The notes: generated by a model not told the origin, from the letters alone. A DNA stretch of 64,000 nucleotides from Mayfieldus sp963841445 (GCA_963841445.1 CAWJCP010000001.1:431912-495911); one strand, 5' to 3'; counted from the stretch's first letter, positions 42,690 through 52,360 are shown. Translations and numbers: made by a program.

Positions 42690-44345
42690 CTAGTGCCTGA
42701 GTTGCTGCAGCAGGTGGAGGAGGCCGCTAAAGCGGCACCACGAGTTCGAGGGAACGCCGAAGCACGGGAAGGGCATGCTGCGCTGGCGCGGCAGCGGCAG
42801 CATCTGCACGTTGGTAGGACGGGGGTAGTCCATGCCCGGCGCCGGCGGGCAGGGGCCGAACGCCTGCGTCGCGCAGATCACCTGGGCGGCGAGCGGATCC
42901 CCAAGCCCCGCTCCCGCGTTCGGTATGCCGCAGGTGCCGTGAGTGACCTGGAGATTGTCGGGGGCACTGGTCACGGCACCGCCGAAGAGGCGCCGGTTCC
43001 CGTGCCAGCAGTTGCCCGGGGTTTCCGGGTTGGAGATCTCCGCCAGGTCGCCGTTGGTCGGGTTGCCGAAGAACCCGTTCCCCGCCATCACGTTGTCGGC
43101 CACCTCGTTGCCCCAGTCGTCGTAGTAGCAGGGGACGACGAAATTCAAGGTCCCGCCCTGGCAGTGCGAGGGCGTGTCGAGCGGGTCGCTGGTCGCGTCC
43201 GGGAATGGGGCGAGCAGGATTCCCCAGGACCCGTTGTGGGTGACCAGGTTGTGCGAGACCGTGTCGAAGCGGCCGCCGGAGACGACCAGCCCGCCACCGG
43301 GCGGGCCCAGGGATGCGGACCCCGCACTGGGAACGTTGGGGTTGTTGTTGTCGTGGATCCAGTTGCCGCGGAAGACCGTGCAGGAGTGGGTCGTGCTGCC
43401 CGGGCAACGGCCGTCCTGCGGCGACGGCGCGTCGTCGTTGTTCTGCGAGTTGGTGACGATGCCGGTGTTGTTTCGGTCCCACTCGGAGTTCTCGATCACC
43501 AGGTGGCCGCCGGAGTTGGTGCCTGAGTAGCCGAGCGCGCTGCCCTCGGCGTGCGCATGGGTGATCACCTGGTTGCAGTCCGGACAGGCGCCGATGTAGT
43601 AGCTGGCGTCGTTCATGTTGCTGGCGTAGGTGTGATCGAAGATCCCGGGGCCCTTCGAGTTGGAGGAGAACAGCCCGTAGGTGCCGGCGGGCGCATCGGA
43701 GCCGCCGTAATAGGTGGACGTTGTCGAGAGCCAGTTGCCACGGAACGAGCCCATGCCAATCTTGCCGCTGCCGTCGCCGCCGTTGAACCAGACTTGGTTG
43801 CCGCCTTCGCCGGAGCCACTGAGGAAATTGCAGACCGTGAGGTTCTCCACCGTGACGCTGCTGGCTTTGTAGATCTCGATTCCATTGCGGCCCAGCGGTG
43901 CTCCGTCAGGGCCGATCGGGCCGAGGTCCTGATCCTGTGCCGCCGAGGAGCACTGCCGCGAGCCCGGCTTGGTGCCGTCCACGACGACGCCGTTGCGGTC
44001 CAGGCCCCGCAGATGGATGTTGGGAGTCGTGATCCAGACCCCTGCCCATGCCTCGTCGCCAGGTGGCTTTTGGGTCGTGTAGTCGCCACGCTCGTGGTAA
44101 TCGCCCGGCGCGATCAAGATCCAGTCGCCGGGATGGGCGGCGTCAACCGCGGACTGAATCGTATGGAACCGGGCCTGGTGCCGGCCGAACCAGTCCGGGC
44201 CGTGGGACTGCGACTGCGCTACCAGCAGCACGCGGGCGGCGGCGGGAGAGGCGGCGACCAGCAGCGCGGCTGCCGTCGCGAGCAGCAAGAAGCAGGTCCG
44301 ACGGCGAAGCGTCCGTGCGCGCTTGGAAGTGTCTGGCTCTTTCAC
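42690..44345 (-). CDS. Secreted right-handed beta-helix protein
   Basis: 551 aa from GTG 44345, with SD GGGAGGGGG 8 nt upstream. Signal peptide CFLLLATAAALLVAASPAAA. The pectate-lyase-like repeat region starts FHTIQSAVDAAHPGDWILIA, typical of NosD/beta-helix proteins, and continues with Asn-rich coils (IENSEWDRNNTGIVTNSQNN). Several cysteines are present, and no lyase catalytic set is evident. It is likely an extracellular carbohydrate-binding or -cleaving protein. Confidence 0.82.
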   Translation of the reverse strand: MKEPDTSKRARTLRRRTCFLLLATAAALLVAASPAAARVLLVAQSQSHGPDWFGRHQARFHTIQSAVDAAHPGDWILIAPGDYHERGDYTTQKPPGDEAWAGVWITTPNIHLRGLDRNGVVVDGTKPGSRQCSSAAQDQDLGPIGPDGAPLGRNGIEIYKASSVTVENLTVCNFLSGSGEGGNQVWFNGGDGSGKIGMGSFRGNWLSTTSTYYGGSDAPAGTYGLFSSNSKGPGIFDHTYASNMNDASYYIGACPDCNQVITHAHAEGSALGYSGTNSGGHLVIENSEWDRNNTGIVTNSQNNDDAPSPQDGRCPGSTTHSCTVFRGNWIHDNNNPNVPSAGSASLGPPGGGLVVSGGRFDTVSHNLVTHNGSWGILLAPFPDATSDPLDTPSHCQGGTLNFVVPCYYDDWGNEVADNVMAGNGFFGNPTNGDLAEISNPETPGNCWHGNRRLFGGAVTSAPDNLQVTHGTCGIPNAGAGLGDPLAAQVICATQAFGPCPPAPGMDYPRPTNVQMLPLPRQRSMPFPCFGVPSNSWCRFSGLLHLLQQLRH

Positions 44346-44449
44346 GCCAACACCCCCTCCCAATAAGCACATCACTACCACAGCGAGGCGTCCAGCGCAA
44401 GACCGCGCCCCCGGGTTCCCCCAGAGTTTGGCATTGCCGGGGCACTGCC

Positions 44450-44455
44450 TATCCT
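44450..44455 (+). promoter_or_regulatory. Putative -10 box TATCCT for the PAP2-ychF pair
   Basis: TATCCT lies 27 nt before the ATG at 44483, leaving room for a short leader. No clear ribosome site follows. Confidence 0.3.
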
Positions 44456-44482
44456 GGCCCGGGAGCGCGAACCTTCTGCCTT

Positions 44483-45028
44483 ATGTCCAACCCCGATCTG
44501 GCACTGCTGCGCCTGATGCGCACCCGCGGCCACTCGCATTCCGCCGAGCGCGCCGCGCAGGCGATCGCGGCCGCGGGCGAGTATGGGGCGATCTGGGCGG
44601 CGATCGGACTCGCAGCCGCCGCCTTCGACCCGCCGCGCCGCCGCCGCTGGCTCGGCGCCGGTGCACTGGCGCCGGCCGCGATCGGGATCAACTTCGCGGT
44701 CAAGCTCATGGCCCGACGGCAGCGACCGCGGCTTGATGGGCTGCCGCCGCTCGGCGGTGCCCCAAGCTCGCTCTCGCTGCCCTCGGCTCACGCCACTGCC
44801 TCATTTGCCTCCGCGACCGCGATGTCGCGGATCGCGCCACGCCGCGGCCCGGTGCTGTATGCGGGCGCCGTCCTCATGGCGCTCACGCGGCCCTACCTCG
44901 GGATGCACTACCCCAGTGACGTGGTGGTCGGCGCCGCTCTCGGCACCGTCCTGGGCAAGGTCGTCCCGGGATTTGGCCCCCGGCAGGGCGGACGCGAAGC
45001 GGAGCACCTGCCGGTTCATTCGACGTGA
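44483..45028 (+). CDS. PAP2 family phosphatase
   Basis: 181 aa membrane phosphatase. The three motifs are intact: KLMARRQRPRL (C1), LPSAHATASFA (C2, with the catalytic-site His) and RPYLGMHYPSDVVVG (C3, with the nucleophile His). Four to five membrane helices. It may dephosphorylate undecaprenyl- or other lipid phosphates. Its stop overlaps the ychF GTG by 4 nt (GTGA). Confidence 0.9.
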   Translation: MSNPDLALLRLMRTRGHSHSAERAAQAIAAAGEYGAIWAAIGLAAAAFDPPRRRRWLGAGALAPAAIGINFAVKLMARRQRPRLDGLPPLGGAPSSLSLPSAHATASFASATAMSRIAPRRGPVLYAGAVLMALTRPYLGMHYPSDVVVGAALGTVLGKVVPGFGPRQGGREAEHLPVHST

Positions 45029-46098
45029 AGGTCGGCATCGTCGGCCTGCCGAACGCCGGCAAGTCGACCCTCTTCAACGCCCTCACCCGGGCCGGCGCGC
45101 AGACCGGCGAGTATCCATTCACGACGGTCGAGCCGAACGTCGCCCTCGCCGCCGTGCCCGACGAACGGCTCGAGCGCCTCGCCAAAACGCTGCAAACCTC
45201 GGAGACGGTCCGGGAGACAATCGAGTTCGACGACATCGCGGGCCTGGTGCGCGGCGCCTCCGAGGGCGAGGGGCTCGGCAACCAGTTCCTCGCCGCGATC
45301 CGCGAGACCGACGCGATCTGCCATGTGGTCCGCTGTCACGACGACGCCCGCGTGCCACATCCGGACGGGCAGGTGGACCCGGTCGCCGACGCCGAGATCG
45401 TCGAGACCGAGCTTCTGCTCGCCGACCTGGAGCAGGTCGAGCGGCGCCTCGAGCGGGTCACCAAGCAGGCGCGCTCCGGCGAGGCGGAGGCGATCGCCGA
45501 GCGCGACTGGCTGGCGCAGGTTCGCGACGCCCTCGCCTCGGGACGGCCGGCCCGCTCGGTGGCCGTGCCGGAGGCGGCCGCCGACGCCCCGCGCAAGCTC
45601 GCCGCCCTGACCACCAAGCCGGTCCTCTACGTCGCCAACGTCGGCGAGGAGCTGATCGCGGTGCCCGAGCAGCTTGCGGTGCATGCGGACGCGGCCAGCG
45701 CGAGCGCGATCGCGGTCAGCGCCCGACTCGAGGGCGAGCTGACCGAGCTGGAAGGGCCCGAGGCGGAGGAGATGCGCACCCAGATGGGAGTCGAGGAATC
45801 GGGATTGGAGGCAGTGGTCCGCGCCGCTTACGAGCTGCTCGAGCTGATCACCTTCTTCACCGCCGACCGCGGCAAGGAGGCGACGGCGCGCAGCCTGCGC
45901 CGCGGCAGCACGGCGCTTGACGCCGCCGCCAAGGTGCACACCGACTTCCGCCGCGACTTCATCAAGGCCGAGGTGATCGCCTGGGACCGCCTCGTCGACG
46001 CGGGGGGGTACGCGGAGGCGCAGCGCCGTGGCCTGCTGCGGATCGAGGGGCGCGACTACGTGATCGCCGACGGCGAGGTGGTCACGATCAAGATCTGA
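45025..46098 (+). CDS. ychF: Ribosome-binding ATPase YchF (OLA1)
   Basis: 357 aa P-loop protein of the Obg-like group that binds ATP. Walker A KVGIVGLPNAGKSTLFN, switch region YPFTTVEPNVALAAVP, DDIAGLVRGASEGEGLGNQF, then a helical insertion and the C-terminal TGS domain (LITFFTADRGKEATARSLRR). It associates with ribosomes and the stress response. It overlaps the PAP2 gene by 4 nt. Confidence 0.95.
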   Translation: MKVGIVGLPNAGKSTLFNALTRAGAQTGEYPFTTVEPNVALAAVPDERLERLAKTLQTSETVRETIEFDDIAGLVRGASEGEGLGNQFLAAIRETDAICHVVRCHDDARVPHPDGQVDPVADAEIVETELLLADLEQVERRLERVTKQARSGEAEAIAERDWLAQVRDALASGRPARSVAVPEAAADAPRKLAALTTKPVLYVANVGEELIAVPEQLAVHADAASASAIAVSARLEGELTELEGPEAEEMRTQMGVEESGLEAVVRAAYELLELITFFTADRGKEATARSLRRGSTALDAAAKVHTDFRRDFIKAEVIAWDRLVDAGGYAEAQRRGLLRIEGRDYVIADGEVVTIKI

Positions 46099-46148
46099 CC
46101 CGGGCCATCGCCCTGCTACGCGTCCCGACCGGTCCCGCTGCCGCCGAA

Positions 46149-46154
46149 TAGGCT
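46149..46154 (+). promoter_or_regulatory. Putative -10 box TAGGCT (leaderless start)
   Basis: TAGGCT ends 7 nt before the ATG at 46162; the same hexamer precedes the gene at 3521. No ribosome site is present. Confidence 0.45.
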
Positions 46155-46161
46155 GCGCCCG

Positions 46162-47145
46162 ATGGAGGAGGCGAGGTTCCCCGGCGTCGCCGCGAAGGCT
46201 GGGCATTACGAGAGCTTCTACATCAAGGCCTGCCGGCCGGGCGGCGGGCGCGGAATCTGGGTCCGCCACACCGTCCACAAGCGTCCCGGCCAGCCGCCGA
46301 AGGGCTCGATCTGGTTCGTGCTCTTCGACGCCGACGCGGAGGCGCCGCGGGCGACGAAGCTGACCGTCGCGGCCGAGCGGCTGAGCTCTCCGGGAGGAGC
46401 CTGGATCCGTGTCGCCGACGCCGAGATCGGTCCCGGCCGCGCCCAGGGCTCGATCGACACCGAGGCGCTTTCAGCGTCCTGGGAGCTCGGCTTCGAGGGC
46501 AGCGCGGCACCGTGCCGATACCTGCCGGCCGACTGGCTCTACGAAGCGCCCGTACCTCGCACCAAGTTCGAGGCGCCCTACCCGGACGCCCGTTTCAGCG
46601 GCACGCTGAAGATCGACGGCGAGGCGGTCGAGATCTCGGCCTGGCCGGGCATGATCGGCCACAACTGGGGAAGCGAGCATGCCGAGCGCTGGGTCTGGCT
46701 CGAGGGCACCGGCTTCGCGGACGAGGCGACCTACTTCGACGCCGGCGCTGCCCAGGTCAAGCTCGGGCCCCTGCGCACGCCCTGGATCGGCGCGGGGATG
46801 CTGCTGCTCGAGGGTGAGGCGCACCGGCTCGGCGGCTTCGGGCGCATCCGCTCCTCGAAGATCGCCGCGACCCCGACCAGCTGCGACTTCGTCCTCCCCG
46901 GAGAGGGAGTCGAGGTGCGCGGCCACCTCGCCGCCCCGGCGAAGGACTTCGTCGCCTGGGTCTACGCCGACCCGGAGGGCCCGGAGCACAACGTCGTCAA
47001 CTGCTCGATCGCCGACCTCGAGCTGACCGTCGAGCGCAAGGGACACCCGCCGCGCCGCCTCAGCCTCGCCGGCGGCGGCGCCTACGAGCTCGGGATGCGG
47101 GAGACCGATCACGGCATCCCGATCCAGCCGTACCCGGACGGTTAG
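46162..47145 (+). CDS. CrtC/AttH-like lipocalin-fold protein
   Basis: 327 aa, no signal peptide. Two beta-rich halves are seen, with AWPGMIGHNWGSEHAERWVW in the middle, a pattern found in AttH/CrtC-like (carotenoid hydratase or tocopherol-cyclase-like) proteins. WIRVADAEIGPGRAQGSI and WLYEAPVPRTKFEAPYPDAR also fit. A lipid-like ligand is likely, but an enzyme activity cannot be claimed. It converges on the SpoIID gene with a TTAG overlap. Confidence 0.65.
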   Translation: MEEARFPGVAAKAGHYESFYIKACRPGGGRGIWVRHTVHKRPGQPPKGSIWFVLFDADAEAPRATKLTVAAERLSSPGGAWIRVADAEIGPGRAQGSIDTEALSASWELGFEGSAAPCRYLPADWLYEAPVPRTKFEAPYPDARFSGTLKIDGEAVEISAWPGMIGHNWGSEHAERWVWLEGTGFADEATYFDAGAAQVKLGPLRTPWIGAGMLLLEGEAHRLGGFGRIRSSKIAATPTSCDFVLPGEGVEVRGHLAAPAKDFVAWVYADPEGPEHNVVNCSIADLELTVERKGHPPRRLSLAGGGAYELGMRETDHGIPIQPYPDG

Positions 47146-48278
47146 CCGCCCTTGCTGAACGTCATCCAGGTCGAGTAGAGGCCGAGCGCCGACTGCAGCT
47201 GGCTGCCGCTGACCTTGGTGGTGCCGTTGCTGCCGACGACGTTTGCGGAGACGATCCGCGGCGAGACCCCGGTCTTGGTGACCTGGACGTCCTCGAGGGC
47301 GCCTTTCACGTAGCCCCCCAGCGCCGCTTGGAGCTTGCTCTGGCTGTAGGTGCGCTTCCAGTTGTGCAGCGGCGAGGTCGTGTCGTAGGGGTCGTCGACG
47401 GCCTTCAGGTAGGGGACGGGGTCGCCGCCGAACGCGAACTCGACGCTCTCGGTCTCACCGCCGGAGCTGGCCGAGTAGTAGGTCGTCGCGACGTCGCCGT
47501 TGTAAAGGACGACCTCGTGCTTGGTCGCCGCCGCCGCGCGGTTGGTCGCCGCGGTCTCAGCGGCGATTCCCTTGTAGACCTGGCTGCGGGTGTCGTCGTA
47601 GACGTCGAAGCCGTGGCCGGCGACGCTGGCTGCCAGCGCGTAGGAGCGGGCGGCGACCGCCTGCACCTTCAGCGCCTCGATCGGCCACGAAGAGGGCATC
47701 TCACCGGCGATCACGCCGCGCACGTACTTGTCGATGTCGAGCGCGTTGATCACGTTCAGGGTCGTGCCCCTGCCGCTCGGGATCACGATCAGCGCCCCGC
47801 GGTAGGCGCCGTTGCCCCGGATCCGGATCCGCCCCTTGCGGCCCTTCGCCTTCAGCTTCCTCCCGCACCTGGCCAGGGTGTGGCCGCGGAGCGAGAGGAG
47901 CTTCACGGCGCCATGCCTGAGACCCGCACGGTAGGGCTTGCCGGGGTTGAGCTTCCGCCCGCAGGCCGAGGTCGCCTTCTTGAATGTGACGTCGGTGCGG
48001 GCGACGGTGAGCAGGACCCGGACCCTCGACTTCGGCGCCTGGCCAACGGTCGTTCCCTGGTAGTAGTGGGCGAGGATCGGCTTGTAGGTGAAGCCGTGCA
48101 GCGCGTAGCCGTAGGCGCCGTACTGGCCCATCCCGACCCCGTGGCCGAAGCCGTGCCCGGTCACGGTCCAGGTGACGGCGGCGCGGGCGCTTCCGGCAAA
48201 CAGGCAGGCGAGCGCGACGACGCAGGCGACCGCCGTGGCCGCCGCCGTTCTGAGCCCCAGGTAGATCCAGGCCTTCAC
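47142..48278 (-). CDS. SpoIID/LytB domain protein
   Basis: 378 aa, exported (AVACVVALACLFAGSARA). The start of the mature part is VTGHGFGHGVGMGQYGAYGY, typical of this family. The SpoIID core follows: RGVIAGEMPSSWPIEALKVQ, AVAARSYALAASVAGH, VATTYYSASSGGETESVEF. Family enzymes are lytic transglycosylases on denuded glycan or amidase enhancers. Actinobacteria outside spore-formers also carry them. Its TAA overlaps the TAG of the previous gene (TTAG). Confidence 0.9.
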   Translation of the reverse strand: MKAWIYLGLRTAAATAVACVVALACLFAGSARAAVTWTVTGHGFGHGVGMGQYGAYGYALHGFTYKPILAHYYQGTTVGQAPKSRVRVLLTVARTDVTFKKATSACGRKLNPGKPYRAGLRHGAVKLLSLRGHTLARCGRKLKAKGRKGRIRIRGNGAYRGALIVIPSGRGTTLNVINALDIDKYVRGVIAGEMPSSWPIEALKVQAVAARSYALAASVAGHGFDVYDDTRSQVYKGIAAETAATNRAAAATKHEVVLYNGDVATTYYSASSGGETESVEFAFGGDPVPYLKAVDDPYDTTSPLHNWKRTYSQSKLQAALGGYVKGALEDVQVTKTGVSPRIVSANVVGSNGTTKVSGSQLQSALGLYSTWMTFSKGG

Positions 48279-48447
48279 CCCTGCTCCAACATCTTCGCCT
48301 CGAATAAGTATCGGCCTGGCCGGACCCTGACGAACCGGCTGGCCCGCTCGTCACCGGCCTTGCTTCGCGGCGCGGGAAGGCCGGTGGACTACCCTGGATC
48401 GGAGCGGGAAGGGGCGTCAATACAGGCAACTTCGAAGGAGGAGCCCC

Positions 48448-49893
48448 GTGGCAACCGAGACCGTCCAGGCAACCGACCACAAGCTCCTGGTCGCCGGCGA
48501 ATGGCTCGAGACCGGCGAGTGGTCCGAGGTGCGCAGCCCCTACGACGGGACCGTCGTCGGACGGGTCGCGACCGGGGACGCCGACCTCGTCAAGCAAGCC
48601 GTGAGCGCCGCCGACGATGCCTTCCGCGCCGACGATTTCCCCCGCTACGAGCGCGCCGCGACGCTCGACCGCGCCGCCCGGCTGGTCGCCGAGCGGGTCG
48701 ACGACCTGACGCTGGCGATCGCCGCCGAGGCCGGCAAGCCGCTGAAGGCCGCGCAGGTGGAAGCGAATCGCTGCGTCGACACGCTCACCTTCACCGCCGT
48801 CGAGGCCCGCAAGCTGACCGGCGAGACCGTCCCGATGGACGCCTCCGCGACCGGGGCCGGAAAGCTCGGCATCGTGATCCGCAAGCCGTATGGCGTCGTC
48901 GGCGCGATCAGCCCCTTCAACTTCCCCCTCAACCTCGTCGCCCACAAGCTGGGGCCGGCCCTCGCCGCCGGCAACGCGGTGGTCCTCAAGCCGGCCGGCC
49001 AGACGCCGATCTCGGCCCTGAAGCTGGCCGAGATCCTGCTCGAGGCCGGAGTCCCGGACGGTTGGCTGAGCGTCGTGCCCGGACCCGGCGGCGAGGTCGG
49101 AAACGCAATCGTCGAGAGCGACCTGGTCGGCGCGATCACCTTCACCGGCTCGGCGCCGGTCGGTTGGGAGATCCGCGCCAAGGCCGCGCACAAGAAGGTC
49201 AATCTCGAGCTGGGCTCAAACGCGCCGCTGATCGTCAACGAGGACGGGGACTGGGAGACCGCCGCCGACAAGGCGCAGCTGCATGCCTTCTCGCACGCCG
49301 GCCAGAGCTGCATCTCGATCCAGCGCATCCTCCTGCACGAGGCGATCGCCGGCGACTTCACCGAGCGCTTCCTCTCCAACATCGAGGCGCTCGTGGTCGG
49401 CGACCCGCTCGACTCCGAGACCGACGTCGGCCCGCTGATCTCGCCTGACGATCGCGACCGCGTCAAGGAGTGGGTCGACGAGGCCGCGGCCTCCGGAGCC
49501 GAGGTGCTGACCGGCGGCGAGCTGGTCGACGAGGGCCGCTGCCTGGCGCCGACCGTGATCGCAAACCCGCCCAAGGAGGCCAAGGTCTGGTGCGAGGAGA
49601 TCTTCGGCCCAGTCGCCACCCTGACCCGCTTCTCGAGCTTCGACGAGGCGCTGAGGATGGCCAACGACTCGAAGTTCGGCCTCCAGGCCGGGGTCTTCAC
49701 CCGCGACGTCGGGCGGGGGATCAAGGCGGGCCGGACGCTGGAGTTCGGCGCGGTGCTGGTCAACGAGGTGCCGACGTTCCGCGCCGATCAGCAGCCCTAC
49801 GGGGGCGTCAAGGACTCCGGCAACACCCGTGAGGGCCCGGCCTACGCGATCCACGAGCTGACCGAGCCTCGCCTGGTCACCTTCCAGGGCTAG
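48448..49893 (+). CDS. NAD(P)-dependent aldehyde dehydrogenase
   Basis: 481 aa with a strong SD (GAAGGAGGAG) before GTG 48448. Conserved parts: GVVGAISPFNFPLNLVAHKL, AAGNAVVLKPAGQTPI, ITFTGSAPVGWEI, base Glu in VNLELGSNAPLIV, and catalytic Cys in FSHAGQSCISIQRILL. LELGSN for the usual LELGGK is a feature of the lactaldehyde/phosphonoacetaldehyde-type branch. Not related in sequence detail to the ALDH at 33906. A substrate cannot be named. Confidence 0.92.
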   Translation: MATETVQATDHKLLVAGEWLETGEWSEVRSPYDGTVVGRVATGDADLVKQAVSAADDAFRADDFPRYERAATLDRAARLVAERVDDLTLAIAAEAGKPLKAAQVEANRCVDTLTFTAVEARKLTGETVPMDASATGAGKLGIVIRKPYGVVGAISPFNFPLNLVAHKLGPALAAGNAVVLKPAGQTPISALKLAEILLEAGVPDGWLSVVPGPGGEVGNAIVESDLVGAITFTGSAPVGWEIRAKAAHKKVNLELGSNAPLIVNEDGDWETAADKAQLHAFSHAGQSCISIQRILLHEAIAGDFTERFLSNIEALVVGDPLDSETDVGPLISPDDRDRVKEWVDEAAASGAEVLTGGELVDEGRCLAPTVIANPPKEAKVWCEEIFGPVATLTRFSSFDEALRMANDSKFGLQAGVFTRDVGRGIKAGRTLEFGAVLVNEVPTFRADQQPYGGVKDSGNTREGPAYAIHELTEPRLVTFQG

Positions 49894-49904
49894 CCGCAGG
49901 TCCA

Positions 49905-49924
49905 GGGGCCGGTTCTCAGGCCCC
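49905..49924 (+). terminator. Hairpin after the aldehyde dehydrogenase
   Basis: GGGGCC (49905-49910) pairs with GGCCCC (49919-49924) across 8 nt, 12 nt after the stop codon. No T-run follows. Confidence 0.4.
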
Positions 49925-50035
49925 GCCTAGTGGCCGAAACCCCGAGGTTGGCGCTGACATGGATCGAAACTTCGCGCTTGGCGCTAAACCCGCGGCGATC
50001 GGCTAGATTGCCCGTGGGCCTATGGAGGAGGACTT

Positions 50036-52324
50036 GTGAGCATCCTCAGCGGGGGGAGCAGGCTGCGGTTGATAGCCGTGGGCGCGGCCGTCATTTCCCT
50101 TGCTCTGATCGGGGTCGCTCACTCGCTGGCGGCGAACGAGGACACGTTGGCGAAGACCACCGTTCAGCAGCGCATCGTGCCCAACGCCGATAGCGGGTTC
50201 CGCGAGCTTTCGCTCGGATCGGGCGAGGGCTACACAGTGCGCGAGGAGCTCGGCAGCGCCCAGGCGGGCCGCGAGTCCCGCCGCACCTCGCTGGCCTACT
50301 TCGGCCAGCTCTCGGACTTCCAGCTCGCCGACGAGGAGAGCCCGGCGCGGGTCGAGTTCATCGACCCGATCGGCGCGCCGTTCGACGCCGCCTGGCGTCC
50401 CTGGGAGGCGCTTGAGCCGCAGATCGACGACGCGATGGTGCGCCAGATCAACGCGTTCACGGCCGCCAGCCCGCTCACCAACGGCAATGGAACCCGCAGC
50501 CACATGGATTTCACGCTCGACACCGGCGACTCGGCCGACAACCAGGAGCTCAACGAGACGCGCTGGGTGCGGACGATCATCGAGGGCGGAACGCTTGACT
50601 CGAACAGCGGCGTCGATCCGGCCAGCTCCGGCGACGCCGCCTGCGCGGCGCTGAAGCCGTCGATCGTCGACGCCGACCACCCGGAGCGCTACACGGGCGT
50701 CCAGGACTACGACGACTACGCCGAGGGTCCCAACCCCTACTTCTACGACCCCGATCAGCCGGCCGGGCTGCACGCCGACTTCCCGACCTACACGGGATTG
50801 ATGGATGCGGCGCAGAAGCCGTTCACCGCAACCGGGCTCGACGTCCCCAGCTACCTGGTGTTCGGCAACCACGACGCCCTGATCCAGGGCAACCAGGCCG
50901 CCAACCAGGGCTTCGAGGGGATCGCCACCGGATGCGTCAAGCCGCTCGCGCTTCCCCCCGGCGTCAACATCACCGACATCACCCCCGCCGACCTCCAGGC
51001 TCTCACCCCCGACCAGAAGATCCTCGTCCCGCCAGACCCGAGTCGCCAGTTCGTCTCCAAGGCGCAGTACAAGGCGGTCTTCCAGGCGGGGACGCAGGCC
51101 GATGGCCACGGCTTCGACTTTGTCGACCCGGCGGAGAACAGCGCCTCGGGCGGGTCCGCGGGCTATTACGCCTGGAGCCCGCTGCCGCGGATGCGCTTCA
51201 TCGCCCTCGACACCACCTGCTCGGGCGGTGTCATCGGCCCCTCGGCGGACGGCAACATCGACGACTCGCAGTTCCAGTGGCTGCAGGGGGAGCTGCAGGC
51301 CGCGCAGACGGCCGGCCAGTACGTCGTTCTCTTCAGCCACCACGCGATCCAGAGCCTCACCTGCAACGTCCCCGACGAAGTCGCGCCGGCCTGCAGCGTC
51401 GACGATGCCCACGGACATGACGTCAACCCCGGCTGCGACGTCGACCCCCGCAGTTCCGCGCCGCTCCACCTCGGCGCCGACGCCACCGCGCTCCTGCACC
51501 AGTTCCCGAACGTGATCGCCTGGGTCGCCGGGCACAGCCACGTCAACGACGTCACTCCCTACCCGGATGGCAGCGGCGGCGGGTTCTGGATGATCCGCAC
51601 CGCCGCCGAGGCTGACTGGCCGCAGCAGAGCCGTCTGCTGCAGATCTTCGACAACCATGACGGCACGCTCTCAATCTTCGGCACGATCCTCGACCACGCA
51701 GGTGCCGCGACGGCGCCGACCGCCCTCACCGATCCGACCAACCCGGATTCCTCCGAGCTGGCCTCGATCGGCCGCACTCTGTCCTACAACGACAAGCAGA
51801 AGGGGGCCCGGGCGTGCACCCCCGCCTGCGGCGAGGGCCTCGCCAAGGACCGCAACGTCGAGCTTCTGCTGCGCAACCCGCTGCCCGAGCAGCCGCAGCC
51901 TCAGGGCAAGATCTCCGCCCGCGGCACGGTCGAGACCGAGCAGGGGCCGTCGATCGGCTTCTCGGCGGTGAACAACTGCGACGCCGCCCAATCGACGCGG
52001 CCGAGCATCGTCGGGACCCCCTCGGGGGCGATGATCTGGAGCAAGAGCGCGGTGACGGAGTCCGAATGCAGCGACGCCCCGCCCGCCTCGAGCCTCGGCT
52101 TCGACACCCAGAGCGGCACCGCGACCGGCACCTTCGGGGCGGGGGCGCCGGGGGGCCTGAGCGGCCAGCCGGGGACGCTGCAATGGACCTACTACGACAA
52201 CGGCCCCGACAGCGTCGAGTTCACCCTCAAGGACAGCTCCGGCGCGATCGTCTATCAGGTCGACGCGCAGCGGCCGACCGCCTACCGCGGCGCCTCCGGC
52301 GGCGTCTGGACGTTCGGGCCCTGA
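50036..52324 (+). CDS. Secreted metallophosphoesterase, TIGR03767 type
   Basis: 762 aa. SD GGAGGAGG precedes GTG 50036, and the signal peptide is LIAVGAAVISLALIGVAHSL. Metal motifs are in order: FGQLSDFQLADEESPAR, LDTGDSADNQE, VFGNHDALIQGNQ, VVLFSHHAIQSLT and WVAGHSHVNDVTPYP. A C-terminal beta domain of about 170 residues is extra. Such calcineurin-like exoenzymes release phosphate from diesters or monoesters. The substrate is not known. Confidence 0.9.
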   Translation: MSILSGGSRLRLIAVGAAVISLALIGVAHSLAANEDTLAKTTVQQRIVPNADSGFRELSLGSGEGYTVREELGSAQAGRESRRTSLAYFGQLSDFQLADEESPARVEFIDPIGAPFDAAWRPWEALEPQIDDAMVRQINAFTAASPLTNGNGTRSHMDFTLDTGDSADNQELNETRWVRTIIEGGTLDSNSGVDPASSGDAACAALKPSIVDADHPERYTGVQDYDDYAEGPNPYFYDPDQPAGLHADFPTYTGLMDAAQKPFTATGLDVPSYLVFGNHDALIQGNQAANQGFEGIATGCVKPLALPPGVNITDITPADLQALTPDQKILVPPDPSRQFVSKAQYKAVFQAGTQADGHGFDFVDPAENSASGGSAGYYAWSPLPRMRFIALDTTCSGGVIGPSADGNIDDSQFQWLQGELQAAQTAGQYVVLFSHHAIQSLTCNVPDEVAPACSVDDAHGHDVNPGCDVDPRSSAPLHLGADATALLHQFPNVIAWVAGHSHVNDVTPYPDGSGGGFWMIRTAAEADWPQQSRLLQIFDNHDGTLSIFGTILDHAGAATAPTALTDPTNPDSSELASIGRTLSYNDKQKGARACTPACGEGLAKDRNVELLLRNPLPEQPQPQGKISARGTVETEQGPSIGFSAVNNCDAAQSTRPSIVGTPSGAMIWSKSAVTESECSDAPPASSLGFDTQSGTATGTFGAGAPGGLSGQPGTLQWTYYDNGPDSVEFTLKDSSGAIVYQVDAQRPTAYRGASGGVWTFGP

Positions 52325-52360
52325 GCCGCTGCTGAGCGAAGCCGGAAACGCGACGAGAAC

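Noticed and set aside
47328..49448. Very long plus-strand frame across the SpoIID gene and the aldehyde dehydrogenase start
   Set aside because: It runs antisense to SpoIID and out of frame in the dehydrogenase; its composition (Arg/Gly/Ala/Asp) is the usual shadow of high-GC coding sequence.
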